A stretch of DNA of 64,000 nucleotides from Phyto melanocephala (Eukaryota; Arthropoda; Insecta; Diptera; Rhinophoridae), in contig OW799233.1 of the NCBI GenBank assembly GCA_941918925.1, forward strand, positions 1,976,001 to 2,040,000. Reading direction: 5' to 3'. Numbering within the stretch: position 1 is the stretch's first letter; every line of letters starts with the position of its first letter. The notes under the pieces are model-generated. The model searched no databases and was not told where the DNA came from. It worked only from the letters and a program-made list of their open reading frames with translations. Positions 24,997 to 36,820 of this stretch are shown one piece after another. The translations under genes and the position numbers were made by a program.

Positions 24997-25422
24997 AACG
25001 ATGGTCCAACGAAAACGCACTATGCTAATTGTAAATAAAACCAGAAAATTTCAGAGAATTATCTCAATATTTTTTACTTTAAAAGAAACGTCTATGATAA
25101 TCATCTGAAAAACAAAATATCGGTTAAAGGCTAGTCACGGCTTCGGTGGAGTACTTCTATCCGATGGTCTATATTTTCAATGACAATGTTCAACAGTTGG
25201 GCACGACGACGAGTTGAAGTTGGCGCAGAACGAAGTGGGCGTTTTCAGAATTACTACAGACCTGGTTGTGGACACATTTAGTCGAATATGCTGACCAAAA
25301 AAATCACAAAGTGCACCATGATTGAACTTGCCAAACACTGAAATGTAAAATTAATTTGGACAAAAAACGACATTAAAGCGTGACCCATAATTAACATCGT
25401 ACATTATGGTTGGACCACCCTT
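24997..25422 (-). mobile_element. mariner-type deletion copy, same family as 13746-14324
   Basis: The right end (reverse complement AAGGGTGGTCCAACC) and left end (AACGATGGTCCAACG) are inverted repeats, flanked by TA at 25423-25424 and 24995-24996. On the minus strand, translation gives CDFFGQHIRLNVSTTRSVV and, in another frame, STRRRAQLLNIVIENID. Both are DNA-binding-domain motifs also seen in the copy at 13746. The catalytic region is deleted. Confidence 0.75.
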
Positions 25423-26934
25423 TACTTCGTCATATTATTTAAATAAAAAAGTTTAATATTTACAGAATTCATTTACCAAAAACTCTTTAGTTTATTTTTA
25501 ATGAAGTTCATTAATAATAAACAGATATTGCACATATATTCGAGTTGTGGTTTTCAAAATATATTATAGAAAATATTTTAAAATGCCATTATTATTTAAT
25601 ATCACCTAAAAGGTTATAATTTTTAGATTAAGTATATTTTTTTATAGCTGATAACATTTTGGACGATACAAAATTTTACTTCAACCATTTTTTATTAAAA
25701 AATAAATGAAAAATAAAATCTTGCTTTAATGCTTACAATAAGACGCGCCATGACATTAAGAGCTGAAGATCGATTTTTTCTTATTAAGACAAAGGAGTTA
25801 TTAGCGCAAATCCTACACAGAAGTCCATTTAAAATAATAATTGGTATATGCTTAGTGTAAGTACCTGAAAATAAGAAATTTTTAGTTCAGTTTTTAAAAT
25901 AATATACTTCCCAATCACTCGATATGAAAGTAACATCAGTTAAGAGACAATACAGACTAAATGAATATCTTCCCATGGATACTAATTTTTTTAAATAGTA
26001 GGCTCCTTTTCATATATGTATGTATATATTTTTTTTTATAAAATAATGGTTTCTTAGCTTGGAAATTTAACATCTTCATTAGTAGACAATGAGTAAACTC
26101 TAAATATCCATATTTACAGATTGTTGAACAAATTGGCTTGTATTCATATATTTCAAAGTTCATTAATTTAAGTAAATACATTAAAAATAACTTAATACAT
26201 TATGAAGTAATCTACTTTTAAAAACTAATTTTTTTTCTCCTGAACAAAAAAAGAAATCTTTTGTTTGCAAGGGAATGAATGGAAATAAAATATAATTTAA
26301 TTTTATATCTGGTAATACTACAATTCACAATAGATTAGTATAAAAGTTATATGGCAACTTTTCCTATAATAGTGTTACCATGTAATACTTGCTGCAAAAT
26401 TACGTTAACTTTTAAATATTATTAAAATTGCATATGTTTTTAAAATCTAACAATTAAAAATATTTAATCACATATGAAAACTGTAAAATACAATTTATGT
26501 GTTTTGTGTTTGTTTTAAAACTTATATTTAAAAACTTATATAAGCTGTTTTCTTAGCGTATTTTTTTAAACTAAGCCATTGGGTGAATTTAATTCGCCTT
26601 AATAATAGTCATTCAAATATTAAAAAGTCAATGAAAGCTTAAGGGAGTTAAATATGTAAAAAACAAAAGCAAATGAAATGTATGTAGTTAATTCCTTATG
26701 ATACAAAAACAATACATTAATTTCACATGTTTCTTTTTAATATGTATAAAATTCATTTGATCATGCAAAAACATAATTTTTTTATAAAAGTTATGCTTGT
26801 ATACGCTAAACTCAAATATTATTTGAGTTAATGGATATATGTATGTATGTACCTATATGTATCACATTGTTGACATGAATAAATTGTGTTTTTAGTATTA
26901 TTAAAAATCAACAAAAAGAAAAGTATGTTGTCAA
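25423..26934. other. unique AT-rich DNA
   Basis: No gene was recognised. A block at about 26580-26602 (AATTTAATTCGCCTT) resembles the end of the CAAGGCGAATT MITE family and may be an isolated end. Confidence 0.35.
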
Positions 26935-26942
26935 TAAGTTAT
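26935..26942 (+). repeat. target-site duplication TAAGTTAT, left
   Basis: Identical to 27470-27477. Confidence 0.9.
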
Positions 26943-27469
26943 CAAGGCGAATTCATATCAGGTGATGTTTTGAAGCCAGCTGATTGTTTTTTGCTCGCTA
27001 TATTTTTACAGAACAATGTCAAAGCTTGGTTATATTTAAATGAATTTTTATGTTGGTTGAAAAATTTTATAAAATTGATAAAGTTTGTGAAAGAAATTAT
27101 AAAAATACTAATATTTGTGCAATACCTTATTGGTAAATAAATAAAATACAAGTTATAATAATGATATAAGTTTTAATAAAATTTTTAATGTTTTTTAATT
27201 CAGAAAATACAAAATTTCCGTTGTGTTTTTCTAGTGGTTTTAATTTGTAAAAATTGTGTTTTAAAAGCACAAATGTGTGATATAAACAAGAAGGAATTTA
27301 TAAAAAACATTAAAAATAGTTATTAATTTTTAAAATTTTCTTGTAAATTTATAAAAAATACAATTTTAATTAAAAGTAAACAAACAATTTATTATTTTGT
27401 GATGTGACATTCTCCGGACCTTTTTGGGTTTCTTGTAGGGATGTTGTCATCTGATATGAATTCACCTTG
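26943..27469. mobile_element. hAT-like MITE with perfect 8-bp target duplication
   Basis: The left end CAAGGCGAATTCATATCAG and the reverse complement of the right end (CAAGGTGAATTCATATCAG) form inverted repeats of 23 bp with two mismatches. The direct repeat TAAGTTAT flanks the element exactly (26935-26942 and 27470-27477). An 8-bp duplication with CA-initial ends is typical of hAT elements; P-type elements also make 8-bp duplications. The interior is AT-rich and non-coding: the short open frames at 26886-27151 run through the inverted repeat and are chance. Movement would need a transposase from elsewhere. Confidence 0.9.
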
Positions 27470-27477
27470 TAAGTTAT
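27470..27477 (+). repeat. target-site duplication TAAGTTAT, right
   Basis: Identical to 26935-26942. Confidence 0.9.
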
Positions 27478-27727
27478 ACCAAAGCATACATATGTATGTA
27501 CATATGTATAAGTATTTAATTAAACCAACAACAACGACAAATTTGCAAATATAAAAAAATACAAAAATTACTTGTAGTTATTTGAATATACTCAAATATC
27601 TAACTAATAAAAATTCAAATAAATTTGTACTCAAACAATACTTGAATATTTACTCTGTTAATGCGGCCCTATGCTCCTTTGCTAATTTATTTGAGTGTGG
27701 CATCCATTTTCTATTATGGGTTTAGGT

Positions 27728-28062
27728 CAGGGAAGGAAAATGGCTTTTATGATTTTGTACCAAGTATGAAAACAAAATGTACTTTTTAGGCCATGACGGT
27801 ACAATTTTTGTAATATTTCTTAATAAAAACATAAGCTTGACAAAAATGTTTATAAAAATTCAGATGTACTATTGAATTTGTTTCTCCCATAATAACTTTT
27901 TCTGGAGTAAACTTATCGAACCATTTTAGTATAAAATAAAACACAAAAAAACAAAATTAAAGACAACCTGGACGAATTTTTAAATTGTACCAAGTAGCTC
28001 GCGGTAGTACCGGTCAAAAATGTACCATAAAAAGTACAATTGCACCATGATTTCTATCCCTG
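27728..28062. mobile_element. second hAT-like MITE, CAGGGA ends, 8-bp target duplication
   Basis: The left end CAGGGAAGGAAAAT and the reverse complement of the right end (CAGGGATAGAAATC) match through the first 12 or so bases. Perfect GTTTAGGT duplications flank it (27720-27727 and 28063-28070). Internally, GTAC-containing motifs recur: GTACCAAGTA twice, plus AAAAAGTACAATTG near the right end. The 335-bp element is non-coding. It is unrelated in its ends to the neighbour at 26943. Confidence 0.88.
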
Positions 28063-28410
28063 GTTTAGGTTATTTTTGTTTCTCTTTTGATTGAGAGTTT
28101 ATTGAGTGCTTCTTTCGAAAAATAAATTGTTGTCGATTTATAATATTGCTGCAATTTAAAAAATCTAAAATTCTTGTGTGAATACCTTTCTCAAACATAT
28201 CCAATAAGCTAAGAATGCTTACCTTTTAAAAAACTTAAGTAATACTTTGTATATGTAAAAATGTATCTAGTTGCCTAAATTTGTAAATTCTTAAGATAAA
28301 AAATTGACCTAAATCTGAAATCAAGAACATTGCTTTCTGGTATTATATTCTTTGTCATGTCATTAAGTTTGCATAAAAATTCGCAGTATGCTTGTACTTT
28401 AAATTGTTTA

Positions 28411-28613
28411 TCGTTGGTCACAAGTAGAAAGGCCCTAACTCAAATAATTTTAACATTACAGGAGAAGGTCAAAACGTAATAGAAGCACTACTTTGTTTTT
28501 TAAAATTGCTTGTAAAATTGTTGGAATCACTGTGGTGTAAAATGTATTGGAATCATTGAAAAACGAAAGTTCTTTAAAAACACAAGTTTGGGCCATTCTA
28601 CTTGGGATTATCT
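28411..28613. mobile_element. MITE with GGTCACAAGTAGAAAGGCCC ends, copy 2
   Basis: The left end TCGTTGGTCACAAGTAGAAA is nearly identical to the copy at 23822. The right end, read in reverse complement, is AATCCCAAGTAGAATGGCCC, more diverged. The subterminal AACATTACAGGAGAAGG block is shared with copy 1 (AACTTTACAGGAGTAGG). Confidence 0.8.
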
Positions 28614-28913
28614 ATATGGATTTACTTATACTTATATGTCTATATATTGTAAAACAATATTAAAAACGGAATTAACCTAGACTTTAGTTAAAAATAAATT
28701 GTGTTCACATACTTACACACATTTAGGTGTTTGTGTGTGAGTAAATTAAAGCAAAACCCAACAAACAATTTAATCTAAAGAATTCCAAAAAAATTAAAGT
28801 AAATTTTTATTTTGTTTTTTAAATACAATATTCTATCTAACCCCCATATTTATAAAATTTAAAATGAGTTTGATATGTATATTAAGATAAAATGTATTTT
28901 AAATCTATTTTAA

Positions 28914-29110
28914 ATATATATACATATATATATATATGTATAAATATATTATTACAAGATTATAAAAAAATTGTGTTACTTAGTGAATATTTTTTTTTTT
29001 AAATTCTTGAATACAGAAAACCATTTTAAAGTTTTTTTGTCTGGCTGTCGGTCTGTCTTCCTTAACTTTATCGGCTCAAAAACTGCTAGATGGATTTTAA
29101 TAAAATTAAA
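28914..29110 (-). repeat. mini-me-like block: (TA)n, core, (GTCT)n
   Basis: A (TA)-rich tract at 28914-28965 is followed at about 29038-29060 by GTCTGGCTGTCGGTCTGTC. This is the (TA)n / (GTCY)n arrangement of fly mini-me elements. The downstream text (CAAAAACTGCTAGATGGATT) is typical of repeat 3' ends. The limits are uncertain. Confidence 0.4.
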
Positions 29111-30424
29111 GGACTTTGGCACCTGATCATCTTATTTCCAAGAGAAAGTAGAAAAAATCGAAATTACAATATTTTATTGATTTTAATGTCAACAGAAAGT
29201 TTGTAAGAAATAAATTTGTTCATGTACAGACATCAGAAAAAAAAATATAAAACAAATTGCACAATTTGAAGTCCACAAAGTTAAAGTAAAAAGGATTAAA
29301 ATCATTAAAAATGATTTAAATCATTAATTAATTGCTTAAAAGGATGAAAAAAATTATTTTATTATTTACGCTGATGAAAAAAAAAATTAAAACAATTTTA
29401 CTAAAAGCAAAATTGACAAAATATTTGAGTTTAAACATACTATTTACTATTCCATTCCTGTAAAAATCTAATACAAAATTTTATAAACATATGAAGTGAA
29501 ATTGTAATGTTTTACAAAATCGTTTAATATAAATTACCAACAGCAAGCATGCAATACTGTAAACTAATATAAAAATAGTAGCAATAGCATATTAAAAGGG
29601 GGTTATGAATTAAACATATAAGTTGGATATTTGGACAAAAAAACTCTCTCTGTTTTTGTTGCAAAATTTAAAGGTTTGCACCACAATTTCCTCATCTTAT
29701 GTTTTTATTATATAGCAATATTATAATTAGCACCCACAATAGTTTCCTTATTTAATGATAAATCGAAATTGTTAACAGGTAAAATTATTTTAGGATTTTT
29801 CAAACGTTCATATCGTAAGCGTAAAATTTGTTACAAAAACTAGATGTATAGATTTGGTTGATTGCACAGCCAAATGTTGGATGGGTGCATGATGATGAAT
29901 AATGAACATTTGTTTAGTTGCAATAACAGACCATGACTGTGTTTATTTCACAATGCTCGATAAGAATGTGTCGTTGGGCATTAAAAATGTGCACAATAAA
30001 ATGGCTCACGTTGCACAATATTAATTTAAAAAAGATTTAAACAAATAAATGAAAATCAAAGGCCAATAAACTCTAAATTAGCTGATGGGTGCCTTTGTTT
30101 CTTGCACTAATACTTTTTAGTTTAATTTTTATTTTTGAAACTGGAGCATAATTTAAATCTTTTATGTATTAAAACAAAAAATAATGAAATAAATCATATT
30201 TCAAATATGATTAGATGAAATATTTAAGATATTGTAGTTGTAAGTCATTCATTAATTCATAAATAAATACATTTTGATTATGCGGTTATTACGAACTCAA
30301 ACAAATAATGAATATTTAGCAAATATTCAACAGCAACTAGTTTTAATTGTAATTAAGAGTTTGTGCTTAAAATATATATGTACGTACACAATATATACAA
30401 ATAAATAAACAAAATTTGACATTT
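29111..30424. other. AT-rich DNA without recognised features
   Basis: No gene or repeat family was recognised. Confidence 0.3.
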
Positions 30425-30484
30425 TAGTTAAATCTTAAGGTAGATCAGCTGTTTCAGTAAGGCTACCTGATAATTGTACCATGA
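30425..30484. repeat. isolated end of the CAGCTGAT-block MITE family
   Basis: Read in reverse complement, this gives TTATCAGGTAG, then CAGCTGATCTACC. That parallels the end at 46205-46253, which reads TTATCAGGTGGTGTT, then CAGCTGATCTACC. The opposite end was not found. Confidence 0.5.
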
Positions 30485-32686
30485 GAGTGACAAAAATATT
30501 TTACTGGTCGTAGAAAATCTACATAAGAGGTTTTTACGATAAGAATAAAAGGCTTCGGCATACTTACTGTGAAAAGAGAAAAGGAGACAACACTACGTTG
30601 TTACTAACAACACACACAGTTTGCCGATACTGAAAGCTGTAATGTAACACGTGTTAAATTTGGACTGCAAAATAATACGACAATGGCTGAATCAGACAGG
30701 TCTAACAAAATTTTGATTTTTTACGGACGTTTCGTACATTTTTCTGTCACATATGTCTGGGAAATTTGGTATACGACATGTCTGAAAGATTTCTGATTGA
30801 TTTTCTAAAAAAATTTTTTTATTTTTATTTTCTTTTGTTTTCGTTGTTCATAAAAAATTGCGTTTTACCTACCTTTTACATTTAATTTTTGATGTTTTTA
30901 GTTTTCTCACAATCGTGCTAAAGTTACAGACAAAACTGAAAATATAATTTTAAAAAATTAATAAAGGTTGCAAAATTCTTTTTTTTAATTTTTTTTTTCA
31001 ATTTTCAAAATATTGTCGTAGCTACGCAAAATATATAAAATTTGATGTTAAAAAGAACGATCGGCGGGAAAGGTTGATTTTTAGAAAATTAACGCCAACG
31101 AAAGAAAGTCTATTTACTATTGAAAATAATTTTTAATAATCATAGGCGTTAACATGACAACGTCGAGGGAAAACGTTTCTTATTCTGTCGATAGATATAG
31201 ACGTGATATTTCAATGAGATATGTATGTAGGTATCAAATGTTAGACATTAGTTAGTTTATTATATGCACCAGATTATATCTGGCAAGAAGATTTTATTTA
31301 CATGTGTGTAATTTTTTTAGTAAAGTATTTAATAATAAAAATGTGGTTCCAGACAATTATACTGTCATACTTTTTATTCTTAGTTTAACTGTAACTAAGT
31401 ATTTTAATAACCATATCTACATATAAACATATACATATGTAAATATTTCTGTACATATGCATATATGTACATACATATGTATATACATATTTATTTCCAC
31501 TTACATAGCAGGGTTGTCAAATTTGTTTCGACCTTTTCCGCAAATTCAATGGTAAAAATCGCTAAAGATTCTTTTTATTTTTGACAATGAAAAATATATT
31601 TTTGTAATTATTAAAAATATTTTCAATTTATTTTAATCAGCACAACAGGTGCTCTGAGTGAAAACTAAGCACATTCTTTGTTATTGTAATGAATAAAAAT
31701 AAGCTTAATTAGCGACAATGAAAAAGTTTTTATAATACCTATGAGGATTTACTGACGATTTTATTTCATTACTTTTTATTATTTTAAAAAGTAATTTGAC
31801 AGTATTTTTTTAAAGAATTTTACTAATTTAAAATCATATCTACCAGTGGCTATATACATACATATACATATTTCTTTTTGGAGTTATTATTATTATTATA
31901 TTATTTTTATTATTAATTATTATAAAAAAATAAATTTGCTTTTTATTGTATAACTACATAAGGCATAGCCAACTATTTTCTAAATCGGCTCGTTGCCAAA
32001 TCGAAAATTAGGACGCGAAACAAGTTTTAATAATATCGCCACGTTTGGCGAGAAATCGCGAGATATAACAACCCTGTTACGTAGTACGACTGTGTTCAAA
32101 TTCATTGTGTGCTGGTTAATTATAGATTCTGAGAAAAAAATAAAAAATAGTAATGACATTATAGCGTTTTATTATTTTCTTTTAATATAACAGTCGTCAA
32201 ACCGTAATATCACTGTATCAGTATAAATGATAACAGCAGGCTAGACAACACCAATTGTAATAATAATTATGTAGATGTGTTGGCATTACTGTGATTTAAA
32301 TTTTCTATTGTTCTAAAAAAATCCAGCGATACTTAGCAAACGACCAGAGTGTTGAAGCGTTTAGCGTAAGTAGTCACGTGTGTGAACTTGTGCTAGAAAC
32401 GAACTTGTTTACAAAAAAAAAAAAAAAATTCTCGTAAACAAATCTATACATATATAATAGTTGTTGTTTTAGCTATTTTCTGTTTGTCTTTTGCTTTAAA
32501 AGATTTTTGATTATTTTGCAATAATTTTTTAGACTTTGTTTTAATATTGTTGTTAATTTTTGTGGGTGAATTTCTTATTGTTTTTATACTTTGTAGCAGT
32601 GGTGCCAGAAATTTTCGTAGAAAAATCTTTAGTTGTCGATATAAAAATCTTAATTTTATAAAAATACCTATGTATATCTTATTTTT
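30485..32686. other. AT-rich DNA
   Basis: No gene was recognised. The 40-bp block CAGTGGTGCCAGAAATTTTC onward (32597-32633) has an inverted match at about 53755-53794. Confidence 0.35.
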
Positions 32687-33099
32687 ATACCCTTCACACA
32701 GTGAAAAAGGGTATATATAGGTTTGTCATTCCGTGTGAAATTTCTACAATTTTCATTTCCGACCCCATAAAGTATATATTTTTTTTTTGAAAGCTTATGA
32801 ATAGGGGAGTCGATTTAGCTCTGTCAGTCTGTCCGTCTGTCCGTGTGTATGTTGAAATCAACTTTTTGAAGCCCCCGAAATCGCTTGGACCCGGGTGAGG
32901 TATCTAAATATCAGAAATATTCGGGAGTAGATCGGTATTGAAAATGAGAAATATCGGTTCATAAGCAACTGAGATATGAGCAAAAACCAACGACCACCTC
33001 GATTTTTTTTTCACAAAAACAACATTACAACAACAACATACATACATACAAACTTGTATATTGGTTAAAGTAAACGTGGGATCGAATCCCAGCTGAGCC

Positions 33100-33238
33100 A
33101 AAAAATTTTTTTTTTTTTTATTTTTTTTTTTATTTAATATATTATTTATATAATTATTATTTTTTTTTAAATTTTTTTTTTAATTTTTTTTTAAATTTTT
33201 TTTTTTTTTAAATTTTTTTTTATTTTTTTTATATTTTT
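33100..33238 (+). repeat. A/T-only spacer of the outer repeat
   Basis: Almost pure T runs with occasional A. Equivalent spacers occur at 33667-33950, 38695-38898 and 55878-56103. Confidence 0.85.
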
Positions 33239-34128
33239 TTATACCCTTCACACAGTGAAAAAGGGTATATATAGGTTTGTCATTCCGTGTGAAATTTCTA
33301 CAATTTTGATTTCCGACCCCATAAAGTATATATTTTCTGAAAGCTTATGAATAGGGGAGTCGATTAAGCGCTGTCAGTCTGTCCGTCTGTCCGTCTGACC
33401 GTCTGTCCGTGTGTATGTTGAAATCAACTTTTTAAAGCCCCCCGACATCGCTTGGACTCGGGTGAGGTATTAAAATATCAGAAATATTCGGGAGTAGATC
33501 GCTATTGAAAATCAGAAACATCGGTACATAAACAACTGAGATATGAGCAAAAACCCACGACCACCTCGATTTTTTTTTCACAAAAGCAACATTACAACAA
33601 CAACATACATACATACAAACCTGTATACTGGTTAGAGAAAACGTGGCATCGAATCCCAGCTGAGCCAAAAAAATTTTTTTTTTAATTTTTTTTTTTTATT
33701 TTGTTTTTATTTTTTTTTTTTTATTTTTTATTTAATATATTATTTATATTTTTATTATTATTTTTTTTTTTTAATTTTTTTTTTTTTAATTTTTTTTTTT
33801 TAATTTTTTTTTTTATTTTTTTTTTTTGTTTTGTATATATTATATACATAATAATTTTTAAAAAAATTTTTTTTTTAAAAATTTTTTTTTTTTAAATTTT
33901 TTTTTTCTTAAAAATTTTTTTTTTTAATTTTTTTTTTTTGTTTTTTTTAACATTCATACGTGAATTTATAATTTTACAATGGGACGTTTTTATATATGTA
34001 TGTTTTTATATGTATGTACGTATTTCATATGGGATGAATGGTGACACAAACCACTGTTATTGCATGAATTCACGTTGTGAAGGGTATATAAGATTCGGCA
34101 CGGCCGAATATAGCGCTCTTACTTGTTT
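33239..34128 (+). mobile_element. inner nested copy of the hairpin-ended repeat
   Basis: The head from 33239 repeats the outer head almost base for base, with a longer (GTCY)n at about 33376-33412 and GGCATCGAATCCC at 33645-33657. An A/T-only spacer follows at about 33667-33950. The tail ends with GGCACGGCCGAATATAGCGC and CTTACTTGTTT at 34128, immediately followed by AACATACATACGT, the start of the outer tail. Confidence 0.8.
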
Positions 34129-34490
34129 AACATACATACGTCAATTTTTAATTTTACAATGGGATGTTTTTATATATGTATGTTTTTTATATGTATGTAC
34201 GTATTTCATATGAGATTAATGGTGGTACAAACTAATGTTATTGCATGACTACACGTTGTGAAGGGTATATAAGATTCGGCATGGCCGAATATAGCACTCT
34301 TACTTGTTATAGTACATTTAGCGTTTTTCTTTTTTTGTTTTTGTTTAAACTAAATTTAAATTTGTTTTGATTGAAGAACAATTTTCATAATCTTAAATTT
34401 GTTACTTAATGCTGATATTAGTGGAAATGTTCATATTGATAAGCATCACAATTTTAATGTCAAAGGGTGTTGTGACCAGATGATATTAAA

Positions 34491-34680
34491 AACAAGTAAG
34501 ATTACTATATTCGACCGTGCCGAATCTTATATACCCTTCACAACGTATAGTCATGCAATAACAATTGTTTGTATGACCATTCATCTCATATGAAATACGT
34601 ACAAACATATATAAAAACTTCTCATTGTAAAATTATAAATTGAGTTTATGTATGTGTGTATGTATGTATGTTAAAAAAAA
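34491..34680 (-). mobile_element. tail-only copy of the hairpin-ended repeat, inverted
   Basis: AACAAGTAAGATTACTATAT, then TTCGACCGTGCCGAA, then TATATACCCTTCAC and ATACGTACAAACATAT are the reverse complement of the tail unit. The A/T spacer and the head are missing. Confidence 0.8.
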
Positions 34681-36390
34681 TAATAATATAAGAAATATAA
34701 AAAAAAGTTCTATAAATATCCGTGCCGAAGGTTTTTAATCTATTAAGTTCAGAGAGACAGGTATTCTAGGTTATTAACTAAATACCTACATCGCCACATA
34801 AATTTTCAAAGGCAAAAAAGTTGACTCACAGATTCTGCGCTACAGAGGGGAACATTTTTTTATGATATGAAATGGACTCAACTTGAAATACATAAAAAGA
34901 AAACTTTATTAATGTTTATTTATCTCTAGAACCATAAGAGCTATCCAGCTGAAATTAAAGGGTTCTGAGGGTGGGATTAGTTTTATTTATGTTATTTACA
35001 TTCCTACCCGTTCTGTATTTCGAGTGGAATCAAAGTTTTAATACAGGACAAAATAGGTTAAATAGTTTTTAGTTTAAAGAGAATAAATAAATAAAAATAA
35101 ATTTAAAATTTTGAAAGTGGTTTCGTGAAAAACGATAGATTGCCACAGATGAGATATTAATTTATTGCAACAAAAGAAGATACTTTTCAAATCTTAAAAT
35201 AATATAAAATATATTTAACACTTGCGTGGCCCTGCGACTTTGTCTGCATAGTTGTAAGCTATCAATTATTTATTTATGTTCCAAATTGCATTTAATTCCG
35301 CTTAGCCTTTTTTGTGTGTGTAACAAAAATCTAAGCAAACAAACGTCTAAGACTAGGACTTGGATACTAGGATTGTTATCGTTTAAAGTTAAGTCAGTTA
35401 AAACATCCAACAAAATTAGCATTCAGTTTACTTAAAACTTTGAGTTCGCTGTGCTTTTGATATACAATACAAAGATATTCTAACAAGAATTCTTAAATTT
35501 TAATCACGTTCAAATGTCGTAATTGGCTCCACGACCACCCCCACTTTTTGTATATAAATAAATACATTTTGAATTCAAAGTCAACCACAACAGAATTCTA
35601 AATAATCATATTTAATTTTAAGATAACTTTCATCCTTATTTATATTTTTGACAGTTATAAAAAAAATCGAATTTTTTCTTCAAACAGATAATAATTTACT
35701 GATTTTCTTTTAAATATTAAACACATTAAATGGGCTCACATTTTTTGTCATTAACTGTTTGCCTGCTATAAATAATTACAGTTGTTTTTTATCTTGTGCA
35801 CGCGCTTTTTATTTCTTTGCCAATTTATTATTTATTTTTATTTATTTTTTTTTTTAACTCATAATGGTGTTATTGTTTTATTTCACTTACTACTACTTTT
35901 TGATAAGTAAAGTGTTTTATGGGTTTGTATTTTTGTATTTGCTTTAAGCTTAAACTATGGGTAAAATAAATGATAATGAAAGTATAATGTTTTTAAATAC
36001 AAAGGCTAAAATATTGCGAAAATACAATGGCAAAAGAATTTCTGTATAAAAAAAAAACGAAAAATTGGGAGCCCGAGTAAGATCTCGAAAGTACCTTAAT
36101 TTCGCCTCTGATACGACATCTTGTTCAACTCTTACCTTTTTTATAACGTAAAACTTACTAAACAAAATGTTTTAAAAACAACCATTAACTTTTTTCAGCA
36201 ATTTAAACGCTTCATATCTCTACTTTTAATTTTGTACATAATTATCATTAAATTTCTTTTGAATCTTTTAAAAATTATGTATTGTGTTGCGCCGGTCTTC
36301 CCCGAGGATGAAAAAATATTTCAATGATGATCCTCAAACTAAAAATTTATTTTGACACGCCAAAACGAAATATATTGCATTCGGTGTTGC
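34681..36390. other. AT-rich DNA without recognised features
   Basis: No gene or known repeat was recognised. Open frames here are short and lack motifs. Confidence 0.3.
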
Positions 36391-36762
36391 TTAAGGTTTG
36401 AATATACCTTCAATTTAGTCTTCGGTGGTTTTTCAATTGAACGCCAAATTCTAGGTGCGACTTTTGATTTTCAATTCAACATGTTTTAACTAATGAAGAA
36501 AATATATAAGCTTAAGTTAAATAGCTTTAGCAGTTATTATCGTTAAGCAAAATTAAATAGGTATTTGAAGAAAAGGATCCCAGATACCAGAATTGATATC
36601 TAAAGTTTGATCTCCGTTTTAAAATGAGCTAATTCGTAAATAAAACTGATCTTGTCAATTGATAAAAATTAGTATGAAGGGCAGGATCTGATACATCAGA
36701 AGATGTATGTTGAATTTGAAGACCAATTGAAAAACAAAAACAAAATTGAAGGTGAACCCAAG
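36391..36762. mobile_element. MITE-like element with CCTTCAATTT...TTTTTCAATTG ends
   Basis: The left arm CCTTCAATTTAGTCTTCGG, continuing to TTTTTCAATTG, is mirrored on the right by CAATTGAAAAACAAAAAC and AAATTGAAGG. Outside these, GGTTTGAATATACC pairs roughly with GGGTTCACC. The ~370-bp interior is non-coding. No target duplication could be fixed. Confidence 0.6.
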
Positions 36763-36812
36763 CTATTAAGAACAATATTAAATTGTATGTATTACAATTG
36801 GACTGAAAATGG

Positions 36813-36820
36813 TGACGTCA
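36813..36820. promoter_or_regulatory. full CRE palindrome TGACGTCA
   Basis: Consensus CREB/ATF half-sites in palindromic form. A second lies 552 bp away at 37365-37372 and a third at 59706-59713. Function is unknown, with no promoter recognised nearby. Confidence 0.3.

Larger units (their letters stand above)
32687..34308 (+). mobile_element. hairpin-ended dispersed fly repeat with a nested second copy
   Basis: The outer element starts with a stem-loop head (TACCC-TTCAC-ACA-GTGAA-AAA-GGGTA). It runs through (GTCY)n (about 32823-32845), TTGAAATCAACTTTTTGAAG and a tRNA-like GGGATCGAATCCC (33078-33090), then enters an A/T-only spacer. Its tail (34129-34308) ends with GAAGGGTATATAAGATTCGG, a hairpin with ATTCGGC/GCCGAAT-type stem, and CTTACTTGTT. 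A second complete unit (33239-34128) sits inside the spacer. No long open frame encodes a recognisable protein. The (TA)/(GTCY) layout, 3' hairpin and lack of target duplication suggest a Helitron-related non-autonomous element of the mini-me/DINE kind; this is inferred. Confidence 0.75.

Noticed and set aside
26886..27151. Open frames on both strands at 26.9 kb
   Set aside because: They lie across the inverted repeat and interior of a non-coding MITE.
33701..33895. Phe-rich open frame
   Set aside because: It is a translation of the T-run spacer of a repeat.
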